From Streptomyces sp. PCS3-D2 (GTDB taxonomy: Bacteria > Actinomycetota > Actinomycetes > Streptomycetales > Streptomycetaceae), in NCBI RefSeq assembly GCF_000612545.2, contig NZ_CP097800.1, positions 930,001-994,000 on the forward strand: a stretch of 64,000 nucleotides of DNA, given 5' to 3'. The first letter of the stretch is position 1. Each line of letters begins with the position of its first letter. The notes beneath the pieces were generated by a model. That model was not told where the DNA came from. It searched no databases and worked only from the letters and a program-made list of their open reading frames with translations. The translations under genes were made by a program, and so were the position numbers. Below, one piece after another: positions 16,570 to 25,095 of the stretch.

Positions 16570-17766
16570 GTGGAAGATCCCCGCACGGACGGCGCCGGAG
16601 TGGCGGAGCGGGATCCGGGCGCAGACGCGCCGGTGGAAGCGGTCGCCCGATTCGTCCGGGACCGGGTGTTCCCCCGGGAACCCGTGCTGGACAGGGGCGG
16701 GCCCGGGGCCGCCGAGGCCCTGGCGGCACTGCGCGCCGAGGCTCGGGCCGAGGGGCTGTGGGCCCTGCCGCTCCCGGCCGGGCTGGGCGGCGGCGGGCTG
16801 TCCTTCGCGGCCTACGCCGGGCTGGCCGAGGCCGAGGGCGCCAGCGACCACGGCCCCGCGGCACTGGGATCCGCCCCGCTGCTCGACGTGACGATGCTGG
16901 CGCGGTACGGGCGGCCGGGGGTGCGCACGGCGTACCTGGCGCGGCTCGTCTCCGGGGAGATGCGCACCTGCTATGCCATGACGGAGCCGGGGGTGCCCGG
17001 CACCGACCCGTCGCGGACCGCCACCCGCGCCGAACGGCACCCGGACGGCGGCTGGCTGGTCACCGGCCGCAAGTGGTTCACCTCGGGCGTGGCCGGCGCC
17101 GACCTGGTGACGGTGATGGCCCGTACGTCCGGGGTGTCCGGAGACCGCGAGGGGCTGTCGCTGCTGCTCGTGCCCACCGGCTCCGCCGGCTTCCGCGTGG
17201 TGCGCGAACTCCCCGTGCTGGGCGCCCCGGGTCAGTACGAGATCGCCCTCGACGGGGTGCGGGTGCCGGCCGACCACCTCCTCGGGGAGCCCGGCGATGC
17301 CCTGGCCATCGCCGGCGAGCGGCTGCAGCTCGGCCGGACGCTGCGCTGCCTGCGCTGGCTCGGCCAGGCCCAACGGGCCTTCGACCTGATGTGCGAACGG
17401 GCCGCCACGCACGGCGGATCCCGCGGGCCGCTCGCCGACCGGCAGCTGGTGCAGGCCCACGTCTTCGACGCCTTGCTCGCCCTGCGCACCACCCGGCCCC
17501 TCGTCCGGGAGGCGGTGGCGCTCGTCGCCGCCGGACGGGACGCGCGCACGGAAGTGGGGCTGGCCAAGGTCGCCGCCGCGCGCATGCTCCAGCAGGTCGC
17601 CGACTCCGCCATCCAGATCCACGGGGCCGCCGGTCTCGGCCCGGACACGGCACTCCCGTCCCTCTTCCGCACGGGCCGCGCCGCCCGCATCCTCGACGGC
17701 CCGGACGAACTCCACATCACCTCGGTGGCCCGCCGCGTCCTGCGCACCTACGGGCCGCCGAGGTAG
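16570..17766 (+). CDS. Acyl-CoA dehydrogenase family protein
   Basis: 398-aa FAD enzyme that would oxidise an acyl-CoA to the enoyl-CoA. Landmarks in order: CYAMTEPGVPGTDPSRTATR (FAD-facing loop), VTGRKWFTSGVAGADLVTVM, a C-terminal QVADSAIQIHGAAGLGPDTA and FRTGRAARILDGPDELHITS. Its active-site base, usually Glu near the C-terminus, falls in the DGPDELH segment. GTG 16570 has AGGAGGAGG 8 bases upstream. It is divergent from the CoA-transferase/ligase pair, which is good evidence for one acyl-CoA pathway. Substrate unknown. Confidence 0.9.
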   Translation: MEDPRTDGAGVAERDPGADAPVEAVARFVRDRVFPREPVLDRGGPGAAEALAALRAEARAEGLWALPLPAGLGGGGLSFAAYAGLAEAEGASDHGPAALGSAPLLDVTMLARYGRPGVRTAYLARLVSGEMRTCYAMTEPGVPGTDPSRTATRAERHPDGGWLVTGRKWFTSGVAGADLVTVMARTSGVSGDREGLSLLLVPTGSAGFRVVRELPVLGAPGQYEIALDGVRVPADHLLGEPGDALAIAGERLQLGRTLRCLRWLGQAQRAFDLMCERAATHGGSRGPLADRQLVQAHVFDALLALRTTRPLVREAVALVAAGRDARTEVGLAKVAAARMLQQVADSAIQIHGAAGLGPDTALPSLFRTGRAARILDGPDELHITSVARRVLRTYGPPR

Positions 17767-18019
17767 CCCGCCCGGCCGGTCAGCGCCGGCTCACAGCGTT
17801 CCGCGCAGGAGCTCGGCCCCGGCCGCCCGCCGGGCTCGGCGAACGGGGCTCAGGCCATCAGGTACCACGGCGGGCAGGCCCGGGGGCCGTGACCCGGGCT
17901 TGACCGGCCGCGCGCGGCGGTCGCTGGGACACCGCGGCGGCGGGGGTTCCGGGCGCGGCCCGCCCGGCCGGGGGCTTCTGGTCCGTGCAGGGGATCACGG
18001 TCCTCCTGGCCGCGCGTCC

Positions 18020-19108
18020 TCAGACCCGGGTGATGTCCACGAGGCCGTGGAGGGCGGACAGGGCGAGGGCCAGGAAGAAGTCGCCCCAGACGAGTTCGTG
18101 GCGGACCGCGAGGTGGTGCGCTGCGTCGTAGCAGCCGTCCAGCAGCATGCCGGCCGGGCGGGGGCCGTCGTCCCCGGTGAGGTGGGACCGGGTGAGGTGG
18201 TCGAGGATCTCCCCGGCGCGAAGGGCGTACTGCTCCGCGCGGGGGCCCGGTGTGCGGGACAGTTTCAGCAGGGCGACCGCCGTGATCGCTGCGGCCGAGG
18301 TGTCGAGGGGGCCGTCCGGGCGGTCGGAGTCGGCCGGCGGAACCGGGCACCCGGTCAGCAGCCCACCGCGCTCGACCAGCAGGGCGGCCGCATCGGTCAA
18401 CTGGGCGGAGCCGGCCGTCGCGACGGCCGGCCGGAGCAGGGCGTCGGCGACCGCCAGGAGCAGCCAGGCCGGGCCCCGGCTCCAGCCGGGCAACGGCTCC
18501 GCACAGGGCCGCCACCGGCCGGTGGCCGCGTCGAAACCCAGGGCGGGCCGGAACCACGGTGCCCCGTCGCCCGGCCTGCCGAGGCAGAGGTCCAGGTGCC
18601 GCTGGAGGTGGGACGCCGCCGCGGCCGCCCCGTCCGCTCCGGCGCCGGCGAGGAGCGGCACGGTGCCGGGTACGGCGTCCACCCGGGCGAGCAGGCGGGG
18701 GCCGCCCAGGGCGTTGCCCCAGGGCAGGATTCCGAGTTCCGGGTCACAGGCCGAGCGGCAGGCACCGGCCGCCCGGTCGCGGAGGGCAGCGGCCTCCGCG
18801 TCGTCGCCGGCCGCAGCGGTCCCGTACCAGAAGATGAGGCCCCGCGTGGCGGTGTCGGCCCCGATCCACGGTTCGAGGCGGGCCGTGCAGGCCGCGGCGG
18901 CCCGCCGGTCGGGACCGGCTCCGGTGTACCGCGCCCTCAGCCACAGCAGTCCGGCCCAGAAGCCCCCGGTCCACGAGCCGCGGCCGGTCGTGGTCCACCG
19001 CCCGTCGGCGGGATCCGCGTACAGCGGGAAGCGCACCCCCACCTCGGACCCGGTCACCGCCACCCGCTCCATGACCGCCGCCAGTGCCCGGCCGGTCCGC
19101 GCGCTCAC
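18020..19108 (-). CDS. GH88/GH105-like unsaturated glucuronyl hydrolase
   Basis: 362-aa (alpha/alpha)6-barrel protein. Features include WTGGFWAGLLWLRARYTG at the start, ILPWGNALGG, GWSRGPAWLLLAVADALLRP and LDTSAAAITAVALLKLSR, all typical of the GH88/GH105 group that removes unsaturated uronic acid left by polysaccharide lyases. No signal peptide, so it acts on imported oligosaccharides. The GTG start at 19108 overlaps the stop of the MFS gene (GTGA), which suggests the transporter brings in its substrate. An exact substrate cannot be assigned; GH127-like helical enzymes are an alternative. Confidence 0.8.
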   Translation of the reverse strand: MSARTGRALAAVMERVAVTGSEVGVRFPLYADPADGRWTTTGRGSWTGGFWAGLLWLRARYTGAGPDRRAAAACTARLEPWIGADTATRGLIFWYGTAAAGDDAEAAALRDRAAGACRSACDPELGILPWGNALGGPRLLARVDAVPGTVPLLAGAGADGAAAAASHLQRHLDLCLGRPGDGAPWFRPALGFDAATGRWRPCAEPLPGWSRGPAWLLLAVADALLRPAVATAGSAQLTDAAALLVERGGLLTGCPVPPADSDRPDGPLDTSAAAITAVALLKLSRTPGPRAEQYALRAGEILDHLTRSHLTGDDGPRPAGMLLDGCYDAAHHLAVRHELVWGDFFLALALSALHGLVDITRV

Positions 19109-20310
19109 ACCGCACCTCCGCGCCGGTCCCGTACCGCCCAGAGGAGCGCGACGGCCGCGGCCGCCGCGAACTCCGCCGCCACCAGGAGCCAGCCCGGTCC
19201 GTAGCGTCCGTTCTGCGCGAGCAGCCCGAACAGCGGCGGGCCCAGCGCGAATCCGGCGAAGAAGCCGGACGCGACCAGCGCGGAGTCCTGTCCGGCCCGT
19301 CCGGGGGCGGCCCGCTGGAGGACCAGCACCATCGAGACGGCGTTGCCCGAGACGGCGAACACCCCTACGGCGACGGCGCCGACCCACACCAGCGGGCCCG
19401 CCACGAGTGCGGCCCCCAGCAGGGCGGCCGCGCCCAGCGCGCCGCACGCGAGCCAGCCGGGGAGCCATTCGGCGCGGCCGGGCCGGGCCGCCCTGGACCA
19501 GCCCACCCGGCCGGCGATGCCGGCCACACCCAGTACGGCGACCAGGGCGCCCGCCGCCGTCGGCCCCATGCCCAGGCGTTGCGCGCCGAAGAGGGCGAGG
19601 TAGGTGTTCACGGAGGCGATTCCCGCACCGAGGAACAGCGAAAAGGCGGCCAGCCAGGCCACCATCCCGCGCGGGGCGAACGAAGGCCGCGGGCCGGCCG
19701 GTGGCGGCGGAGGGTCCGCGGGAAGGACCCGCAGCGCCCACAGTCCGGTGAGCAGCGCCGCCGCGGCGCCCGTCCAGACCGCGCCGCGCCAACCGATGCC
19801 GCCTGCCAGGGCCGCCAGCGGAGCCCCCGCCGCAAAGGCGCCCAGTTGCACACCGGACTGCTTGAGGCCGGTGACGGCGCCCCTCCGGGCGGGCGGAACG
19901 GCGCGCAGCACGGCTTTGTTGGTGGCCGGGTTGGCGAGCGCCTGCGGTACGCCCCCGAGTGCGACGGCGCCCAGCAGCAGGCCGGCACCCGGGGCGGCGC
20001 CGATCAGGGCGAGCGCCGCGGCGGACAGGAGGAGGAGCACGACGAGAGAGCGCCGGGGCCCGATCCGGTCCACGATCCGGCCGCCCGCCGGGGAGAGCGC
20101 GGCGGCGGTTCCGAAACCGATGGTGGTGGTCAGACCCAACAGGGCCGGGGTGAGGCCCAGTTCCGCCACGAGGCGCGGACCGAGCGCCCCGAGGAGGAAC
20201 AGTTGCAGCATCGAGAACGCCATGGCGCAGGTCAGAAGCGCCGTCAGCCGCCGTCCCCCGGTGCCGTCCTGCTCCGCCGGCGATGCCGTCGCCGCTCCCT
20301 CCGACGCCAC
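19105..20310 (-). CDS. MFS transporter
   Basis: 401-aa major facilitator with 12 predicted helices. The loop after helix 2 reads GGRIVDRIGPRRSLVVLL, the family motif G-x3-D-x-x-G-R-R; the helix 5 area has GVQLGAFAAGAPLAALAGGI. GTG 20310 is chosen because AAAGGAGA lies 6 bases upstream; longer in-frame starts lack one. The stop overlaps the GH88-like gene, so import of a sugar-derived compound is the best guess, though export of a drug is not excluded by sequence. It is divergent from the membrane protein at 20505. Confidence 0.88.
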   Translation of the reverse strand: MASEGAATASPAEQDGTGGRRLTALLTCAMAFSMLQLFLLGALGPRLVAELGLTPALLGLTTTIGFGTAAALSPAGGRIVDRIGPRRSLVVLLLLSAAALALIGAAPGAGLLLGAVALGGVPQALANPATNKAVLRAVPPARRGAVTGLKQSGVQLGAFAAGAPLAALAGGIGWRGAVWTGAAAALLTGLWALRVLPADPPPPPAGPRPSFAPRGMVAWLAAFSLFLGAGIASVNTYLALFGAQRLGMGPTAAGALVAVLGVAGIAGRVGWSRAARPGRAEWLPGWLACGALGAAALLGAALVAGPLVWVGAVAVGVFAVSGNAVSMVLVLQRAAPGRAGQDSALVASGFFAGFALGPPLFGLLAQNGRYGPGWLLVAAEFAAAAAVALLWAVRDRRGGAV

Positions 20311-20504
20311 AAAGTCTCCTTTCCCCGGACGTTGAACCGCATGGCCGACCGGGTAGGCAGTCGGGTGGAGCAGCGGGCCGGTTCCCGTTCTCCGCTGTGC
20401 CCTGCACCACACGAGGCGGGCGGCCCGGCTGTGACACGGTCGGCTCGCGGAAACTTGTCCGGAAGTGCGTACCCCGGTGTGCGGCTCGGGAGGCCGGTGC
20501 GAGG

Positions 20505-21245
20505 ATGAGCCCCGCCATGGAGCCGGTCCGCTGTTTACGCGCCCTACGGGCTGCGATGTTCGCAGCCCTCTGCGTGCTGCTCGCGGCCACCGGTCACCTG
20601 CTCATGTCGGGTACGGCGGTGCCCTGGTGGGCGTTCTGCCTCGGGTTCACGGGGGCGGCGACGACGGCCTGGTCCCTCGCGGACCGTGAGCGCGGCATCC
20701 TCGCCGTCACGGGGGCCGCCGTCGCCGTCCAGGCGGTGCTGCACTCGGGGTTCTCCCTGGCCCAGTCCCTCGCCCAGCCCCTCCCGCAGACGCTGCCCCG
20801 GTCCTCGGCTCCGTCCGTCGGTCTGGCGGCCGCACCGGCCACAACCGTGCCTGCGGGAGCGGCCCTTCACGCGCACCACGCCGGGCACGGGACGGCCGAC
20901 GCCCTGTCCGCACCGGCCGCCGTGCACATGGCGGGCGGTGGGCACCAGGCCTCCGCCGTGCCGATGGTGCTCATGTCCCCGGCCGGGATGCTGCTCGCCC
21001 ACCTGCTGGCCGCCGTACTGTGCGGCCTGTGGCTGGCCCACGGCGAACGCGCCCTCTTCCGCGTGGTGCGCGCCGTGGCCGCCCGGCTGCGGACCCCGCT
21101 GTGTCTGCTGCTGCGCCCGGCCGCGGTCGCGCACCGGCCGCGCCCGCGGGTGCGCCGGGCGCGCCGTACGCGCGCACCGCGGCAGCTGTTCCTCGTGCAC
21201 GCCATCACATCGAGGGGTCCGCCGACGGCGACCGCTGTCCTCTGA
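20505..21245 (+). CDS. His-rich integral membrane protein
   Basis: 246 aa with about four membrane helices (MFAALCVLLAATGHLLMSGT, WWAFCLGFTGAATTAWSLAD, GILAVTGAAVAVQAVLHSGF, MLLAHLLAAVLCGLWLAHGE) and an Arg-rich cytosolic tail. The extracytoplasmic loop holds a His/Met-rich run, LHAHHAGHGTADA ... AVHMAGGGHQ, which suggests copper or other metal binding. Similar proteins in Streptomyces often sit with copper-trafficking genes, so a metal role is plausible but unproven. ATG 20505 follows GGGAGG; ATG 20517 is an alternative. It may be co-transcribed with the sigma factor 241 bp downstream. Confidence 0.75.
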   Translation: MSPAMEPVRCLRALRAAMFAALCVLLAATGHLLMSGTAVPWWAFCLGFTGAATTAWSLADRERGILAVTGAAVAVQAVLHSGFSLAQSLAQPLPQTLPRSSAPSVGLAAAPATTVPAGAALHAHHAGHGTADALSAPAAVHMAGGGHQASAVPMVLMSPAGMLLAHLLAAVLCGLWLAHGERALFRVVRAVAARLRTPLCLLLRPAAVAHRPRPRVRRARRTRAPRQLFLVHAITSRGPPTATAVL

Positions 21246-21302
21246 CAGCTGGACACCCGAGCCGCCCCGGCATCCGCGACCGCGTTCGCGACGGCTCTCG
21301 CT

Positions 21303-21329
21303 CACGCCTCGCACGCCTTGCACGCCTCG
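21303..21329. repeat. CACGCCTYG x3 tandem repeat
   Basis: Three 9-bp copies, with degenerate further copies to about 21350, in the 241-bp gap before the sigma factor gene. No function apparent. Confidence 0.6.
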
Positions 21330-21486
21330 CACGCACCTGACGCAACTGACACGCCTCGTGCACCGCATGCACGCGTGGATGCCGCGCCTCGGGCCCTCGG
21401 CCATGCCCTGCGGCAGGCCGTGCCCTTCACCGGTCCCGCCCGCTCACGCGGCACCGGACTCCCCTTGCACATAAGGACCTTTGGCG

Positions 21487-22185
21487 ATGACTCCTGCCCT
21501 GACGACCTCCCCGTCCCGTACCGCCGGCGCGCGTTCCGCCCGGCACACCGAGGACTCCGACGCCGAGGTGACCCGGCTGGCGCTCGCCGCCCGGGACGGC
21601 GACCCCACGAAGACGGACCGGTTCGTGCGCGCCCTCCACCGCGATGTCTGGCGCTACGTCGCCTATCTGAGCGCGGATGCCCAGGCCGCCGACGACCTCA
21701 CGCAGGACGTGTTCCTGCGGGCGCTGGCCGGCCTGCACCGCTTCGAGGGCCGCTCCTCCGCCCGTACCTGGCTGCTGTCCATAGCCCGGCGGACCGTGGT
21801 GGACAGCCTGCGCCACGCCGCCGCACGGCCGAGACTGTCGGACCGCTGCGACTGGCAGACGGCCGCCGAACAGGCCCAGCCGTACGACGTGCCGGGTTTC
21901 GAGGACGGCATCGCGCTGGCGGAACTGCTGGCCGCGATCCCGGCCGAGCGCCGGGAGGCCTTCGTGCTCACACAGTTGCTGGGGCTCCCCTACGCGGAGG
22001 CGGCCGAGGCGGTCGGCTGCCCGATCGGCACGGTCCGCTCTCGGGTGGCCCGGGCGCGCACCTCGCTCCTGGCGCTCCTGACGGACCCTCACACGGCCGC
22101 ACCGGACCAGGTGGCCCAGGCCGCGCAGGGCCGGCGGACCCCGAGCGGGACGCGCGCCGCGGTGCTCGCGGCTTCGGCCGCCTGA
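21487..22185 (+). CDS. ECF-type sigma-70 factor
   Basis: 232-aa extracytoplasmic-function sigma factor. Region 2 has DDLTQDVFLRALAGLHRFEG followed by ARTWLLSIARRTVVDSLRHA, and region 4 has FVLTQLLGLPYAEAAEAVGC followed by PIGTVRSRVARARTSLLALL, the helix-turn-helix for the -35 element. It lacks the extra SnoaL-like C-terminal domain of some ECF groups. ATG 21487 lies after AAGGAC; an in-frame TTG six bases earlier is possible. No anti-sigma gene follows. The targets may include the exported DUF4142 and DUF1996 genes just downstream. Confidence 0.92.
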   Translation: MTPALTTSPSRTAGARSARHTEDSDAEVTRLALAARDGDPTKTDRFVRALHRDVWRYVAYLSADAQAADDLTQDVFLRALAGLHRFEGRSSARTWLLSIARRTVVDSLRHAAARPRLSDRCDWQTAAEQAQPYDVPGFEDGIALAELLAAIPAERREAFVLTQLLGLPYAEAAEAVGCPIGTVRSRVARARTSLLALLTDPHTAAPDQVAQAAQGRRTPSGTRAAVLAASAA

Positions 22186-22532
22186 TCCGGGACGGGCCCG
22201 GCGGGGGCGGCGGCGCGCCGTTCCCGGCCGGGGCCGAGCCGGTCACCGCGCGGGTACGGGTGGCCGCGTGTCTCTCCGCACGACCGCGTGGCGGCAACGG
22301 CCGTCTGCCGTGCGGCGCCTGCATCGGAGGGCACAGGGGCGGAGCGCGGCAAGATATCAGCCTTTCCGGGAGTCGCCGGAGTGTTTATCCGATGGTGATG
22401 TCCTCCGGCAGGGGTGTGGCGCCGGGCACTACCGTCCGGTGACACCCCCGGGAATGCGGGTGTCGCACCGCACCACGCTTGCGGAACCTCCCTGCCCCGC
22501 CACCTCCCGGCCCCACGGAGCAAGGAGGCACT
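22186..22532. other. Intergenic region between the sigma factor and DUF4142 genes
   Basis: 347 bp without a gene. It holds an AT-rich spot (AAGATATCAGCC near 22349, GTTTATCC near 22382) likely to mark a promoter, and a hairpin GACACCC ... GGGTGTC at 22441-22471. CGGAACC at 22474-22482 could be an ECF-type -35, but I see no matching -10. Confidence 0.4.
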
Positions 22533-23213
22533 TTGCTGTCAGTGCAGCGGAGAAACACCCGAGGCTGGTCGATGGCCACCCGGTACTCGATCGCCAGCGG
22601 TGTCGTCATCACCGCGCTCGCGCTCACCCTGATCGCCCTGCTGGTCCCCGTGGACAAGTTCGGCAGCCGGGCGACGGCCGCCACCGCGGCGGTTCCGGCC
22701 GATGCCGACGACGGCCTGGGAACGGTGAGCACGGCATACGGGCCGCTGACCGCCGCGGACCGCGACTTCGTCCGCAAGGTCCGTCTCGCCGGGCTGTGGG
22801 AGCTGCCCGCCGGGCGGCAGGCCCAGCAACGCGGGACGCGGCCCGCTATCCGTACGGCCGGGGACCACCTCGTCGACGGCCACACCGACCTGGACCGGCA
22901 GGCCATCCAGGTCGGCCAGGCCCTCGGCATCGACCTTCCCAACCAGCCCTCCGCGCAGCAGCAGGACTGGTTGGGCCAGCTGAACCGCGCCAAGGGGGAG
23001 GAGTACGAACGGCTGTTCACCCAACTGTTGCGCCGGGCGCACGGAAAGGTGTTCTCCCTGCTGGCCGGGATCCGGGCCCAGACCCGCAACTCCATGGTGC
23101 GAGCCCTCGCCACGTCCGCCAACGCCACGGTCCTGGACCACATCACGGTCCTGGAGGACACCGGTCTGGTCGACTTCGACGGGCTCTCCGACAATGTCCC
23201 ACCGACGAAGTGA
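22533..23213 (+). CDS. DUF4142 exported protein
   Basis: 226-aa protein with one N-terminal membrane anchor (SIASGVVITALALTLIALLV) and a DUF4142 helical bundle outside: TAADRDFVRKVRLAGLWELP, QAIQVGQALGIDLPNQPSAQ, LLRRAHGKVFSLLAGIRAQT. DUF4142 is a ferritin-like-sized helical domain of unknown function common in envelope proteins. TTG 22533 follows AAGGAGG at a short distance; GTG 22542 is the alternative start. The stop is 9 bp before the DUF1996 gene, so both form one operon. Confidence 0.85.
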   Translation: MLSVQRRNTRGWSMATRYSIASGVVITALALTLIALLVPVDKFGSRATAATAAVPADADDGLGTVSTAYGPLTAADRDFVRKVRLAGLWELPAGRQAQQRGTRPAIRTAGDHLVDGHTDLDRQAIQVGQALGIDLPNQPSAQQQDWLGQLNRAKGEEYERLFTQLLRRAHGKVFSLLAGIRAQTRNSMVRALATSANATVLDHITVLEDTGLVDFDGLSDNVPPTK

Positions 23214-23222
23214 AGTGATCGC

Positions 23223-24599
23223 ATGAGTCCAAAGAGCCACAAGCGCGCCCGGTTGTCGACCAAGATCGTGGGAGTGGTCTCCGCGCTCGTGCTGGGCGGC
23301 GGCGGGGTCGCCGTCGTCGCCGGCAACGCCTCCGCGGGCCAGGACGGCAGCCGCAAGGCACAGTTGACGACCACCATCGACTGCCCCGACGTGGGCGAGA
23401 AGCTCACGGCCGTACCCGAGCAGGCCAAGGCCGAGGTCGACACGAACCTGGCCAAGCTGGACGACCAGGTGGCCGACGCCTACCGACGGCTCGCCTCCGG
23501 CCAGGCACAGGGCAACGCCCTGCTCGGCGAGTTGAAGCAGAAGCGGGAACAGACCATCAAGGTCATGTCCGACGCGATCGACCGGGCCGGTGACCCCCCG
23601 AAGGAGATCGCCTCGCTGAGCTCCTGCCAGATGAAGAAGGCGCCGGCCGAGGAGGACGGCGGAGGCGGAGCGGCGGCGCTGGCCTCGGACGCCAAGTCGT
23701 CCGCGGCCGGCAAGAAGGGCGCCCCGGCGAAGAGCGACTTCGTCAACATCACCAAGGTCCGCCCCAACGTCCGCGCGCCCCGGGCGCAGAACGGCGCCTC
23801 CAAGGGCTCCTTCAGCGTGAACTGCGGCCGCAACGAGAACGGCCACTTCAACCCCGACAACGTGATCGTCGCCCCCGGTGTGTCCAACGGCGCCCACCAC
23901 ATGCACGACTACGTGGGCAACGTGTCCACGGACGCCTTCTCCACGAACGGCAGCCTCGCCCGGGCCGGCACCACCTGCGGCAACGGCGACCAGTCCACCT
24001 ACTACTGGCCCGTCCTGCGGCTGCGGGACGGCAGGGCCGAGCGGGACGCGCAGGCGCCCGGCGGCGGGCAGGACGGCAACGTCGGCACGATCCTGAAGCC
24101 CAAGCAGGTCACGATCACCTTCAAGGGCAGCCCCCAGGGCCAGGTCAAGGCCATGCCGCGGTTCCTGCGGATCATCACCGGTGACGCCAAGGCCTTCACC
24201 AACGGCAATGCCAACGCCAACGCGTCGTGGAGCTGCACCGGATTCGAGGACCGCCAGCTGAAGGACAAGTACCCGATCTGCCCCAAGGGCAGCGACGTGG
24301 TGCGCACCTTCTCGTTCCAGAGCTGCTGGGACGGCCGGAACACCGACAGCGCCAACCACCGCACGCACGTGGCCTTCGCGGACCGCAACGGCCGCTGCCA
24401 GAAGGGCTTCACCGCCATCCCGCAGCTGGTGCAGCGCATCGTGTACCGGGTGCAGCCGGGCTCCCGGATCGCCGTGGACAGCTTCCCGGAGCAGCTGCAC
24501 AAGCCGGTGACCGACCACGGAGACTTCATCAACGTGATGTCGAACGGCCTGATGAACAGGGCCGTCAACTGCATCAACAGCGGGCGCAACTGCCGCTGA
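23223..24599 (+). CDS. DUF1996 secreted protein with helical N-terminal region
   Basis: 458-aa exported protein. A signal peptide (KIVGVVSALVLGGGGVAVVA) is followed by about 120 residues of charged helix (KAEVDTNLAKLDDQVADAYR), a Gly/Ala/Lys-rich linker, then a DUF1996 domain with GHFNPDNVIVAPGVSNGAHH, SFQSCWDGRN and HRTHVAF. The paired His/Asp and several Cys suggest a metal- or glycan-binding fold; bacterial and fungal homologues are secreted, with unknown activity. It is 9 bp after DUF4142, and a perfect 18-bp hairpin ends the transcript. Confidence 0.88.
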   Translation: MSPKSHKRARLSTKIVGVVSALVLGGGGVAVVAGNASAGQDGSRKAQLTTTIDCPDVGEKLTAVPEQAKAEVDTNLAKLDDQVADAYRRLASGQAQGNALLGELKQKREQTIKVMSDAIDRAGDPPKEIASLSSCQMKKAPAEEDGGGGAAALASDAKSSAAGKKGAPAKSDFVNITKVRPNVRAPRAQNGASKGSFSVNCGRNENGHFNPDNVIVAPGVSNGAHHMHDYVGNVSTDAFSTNGSLARAGTTCGNGDQSTYYWPVLRLRDGRAERDAQAPGGGQDGNVGTILKPKQVTITFKGSPQGQVKAMPRFLRIITGDAKAFTNGNANANASWSCTGFEDRQLKDKYPICPKGSDVVRTFSFQSCWDGRNTDSANHRTHVAFADRNGRCQKGFTAIPQLVQRIVYRVQPGSRIAVDSFPEQLHKPVTDHGDFINVMSNGLMNRAVNCINSGRNCR

Positions 24600-24674
24600 C
24601 GCTCGCGGCCGGTTCACCCCCCTTCGCCCCCGGGGCGGGCGCTCCCCTCTTCTCTCCCCCGCGCCCGCCCCGGG

Positions 24675-24713
24675 AACGGTGTTGGTCCGAAGCCCCTTCG
24701 GACCAACACCGTT
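24675..24713 (+). terminator. Rho-independent terminator after DUF1996
   Basis: Perfect 18-bp stem (right arm CTTCGGACCAACACCGTT) with a 3-base CCC loop, followed by TTCG. Located 75 bp after the DUF1996 stop. It is one of the cleanest terminators in the window. Confidence 0.9.
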
Positions 24714-24833
24714 TTCGTGTGTCCGGCCACGGTACGGGGCAGCCCTGGTGAGGCTGCGGCATCGCTGGCCCGTCGCCCGCCCGGTCCGCGGCCCGCCCAC
24801 CCCGGCACAGGCACAACCGCCATCCGCACACCG

Positions 24834-24888
24834 CCGCCTGCCGCCTGCCGCCTGCCGCTCACCAGGCCACCCGGCCACCCGGCCACCC
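24834..24888. repeat. Short tandem repeats CCGCCTG x3 and GGCCACCC x3
   Basis: Two adjacent simple repeats, 7-bp and 8-bp units, each three perfect copies, separated by 10 bp. Confidence 0.85.
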
Positions 24889-24958
24889 GGCCAGCCACCA
24901 CGCGCCGGCGAACGGATCGACGGTGACGTGCCCCCGGCCGTATGCGCGGGCACGAAGA

Positions 24959-24998
24959 GGCCCGGCCCGGCCCCGTGGGTACGGGGCCGGGCCGGGCC
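24959..24998 (-). terminator. Perfect 18-bp GC hairpin downstream of the PucR-type gene
   Basis: Left arm GGCCCGGCCCGGCCCCGT, loop GGGT, right arm its exact complement. It lies about 100 bp past the PucR-type stop and would also block read-through from the DUF1996 side. No U-run. Confidence 0.7.
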
Positions 24999-25020
24999 GG
25001 TGTGGTGCGGAGTTCGGGTC

Positions 25021-25095
25021 GGGGGTTGTTCAGAGGGGGTGTGGGTTCGGGGGTTCAGGGGTTCAGGGGTGAGGTTGTGCGGGGGTTCGGGGGTT
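25021..25095 (+). repeat. G-run cluster, possible quadruplex-forming DNA
   Basis: Eight or more runs of 3-5 G on the + strand with mostly 3-9 base loops, built from GGGGGTTC and GGGGTTCA units. It ends at the stop codon of the PucR-type gene. Confidence 0.6.

Larger units (their letters stand above)
24714..25094. other. Repeat-rich convergent intergenic region
   Basis: No gene. It contains CCGCCTG x3 (24834-24854), GGCCACCC x3 (24865-24888), a perfect 18-bp hairpin (24959-24998) and a G-rich run (25021-25095). These lie between the converging DUF1996 and PucR-type genes. Confidence 0.6.

Noticed and set aside
24834-24888. CRISPR-like array
   Set aside because: Units are 7-8 bp in direct tandem with no spacers.
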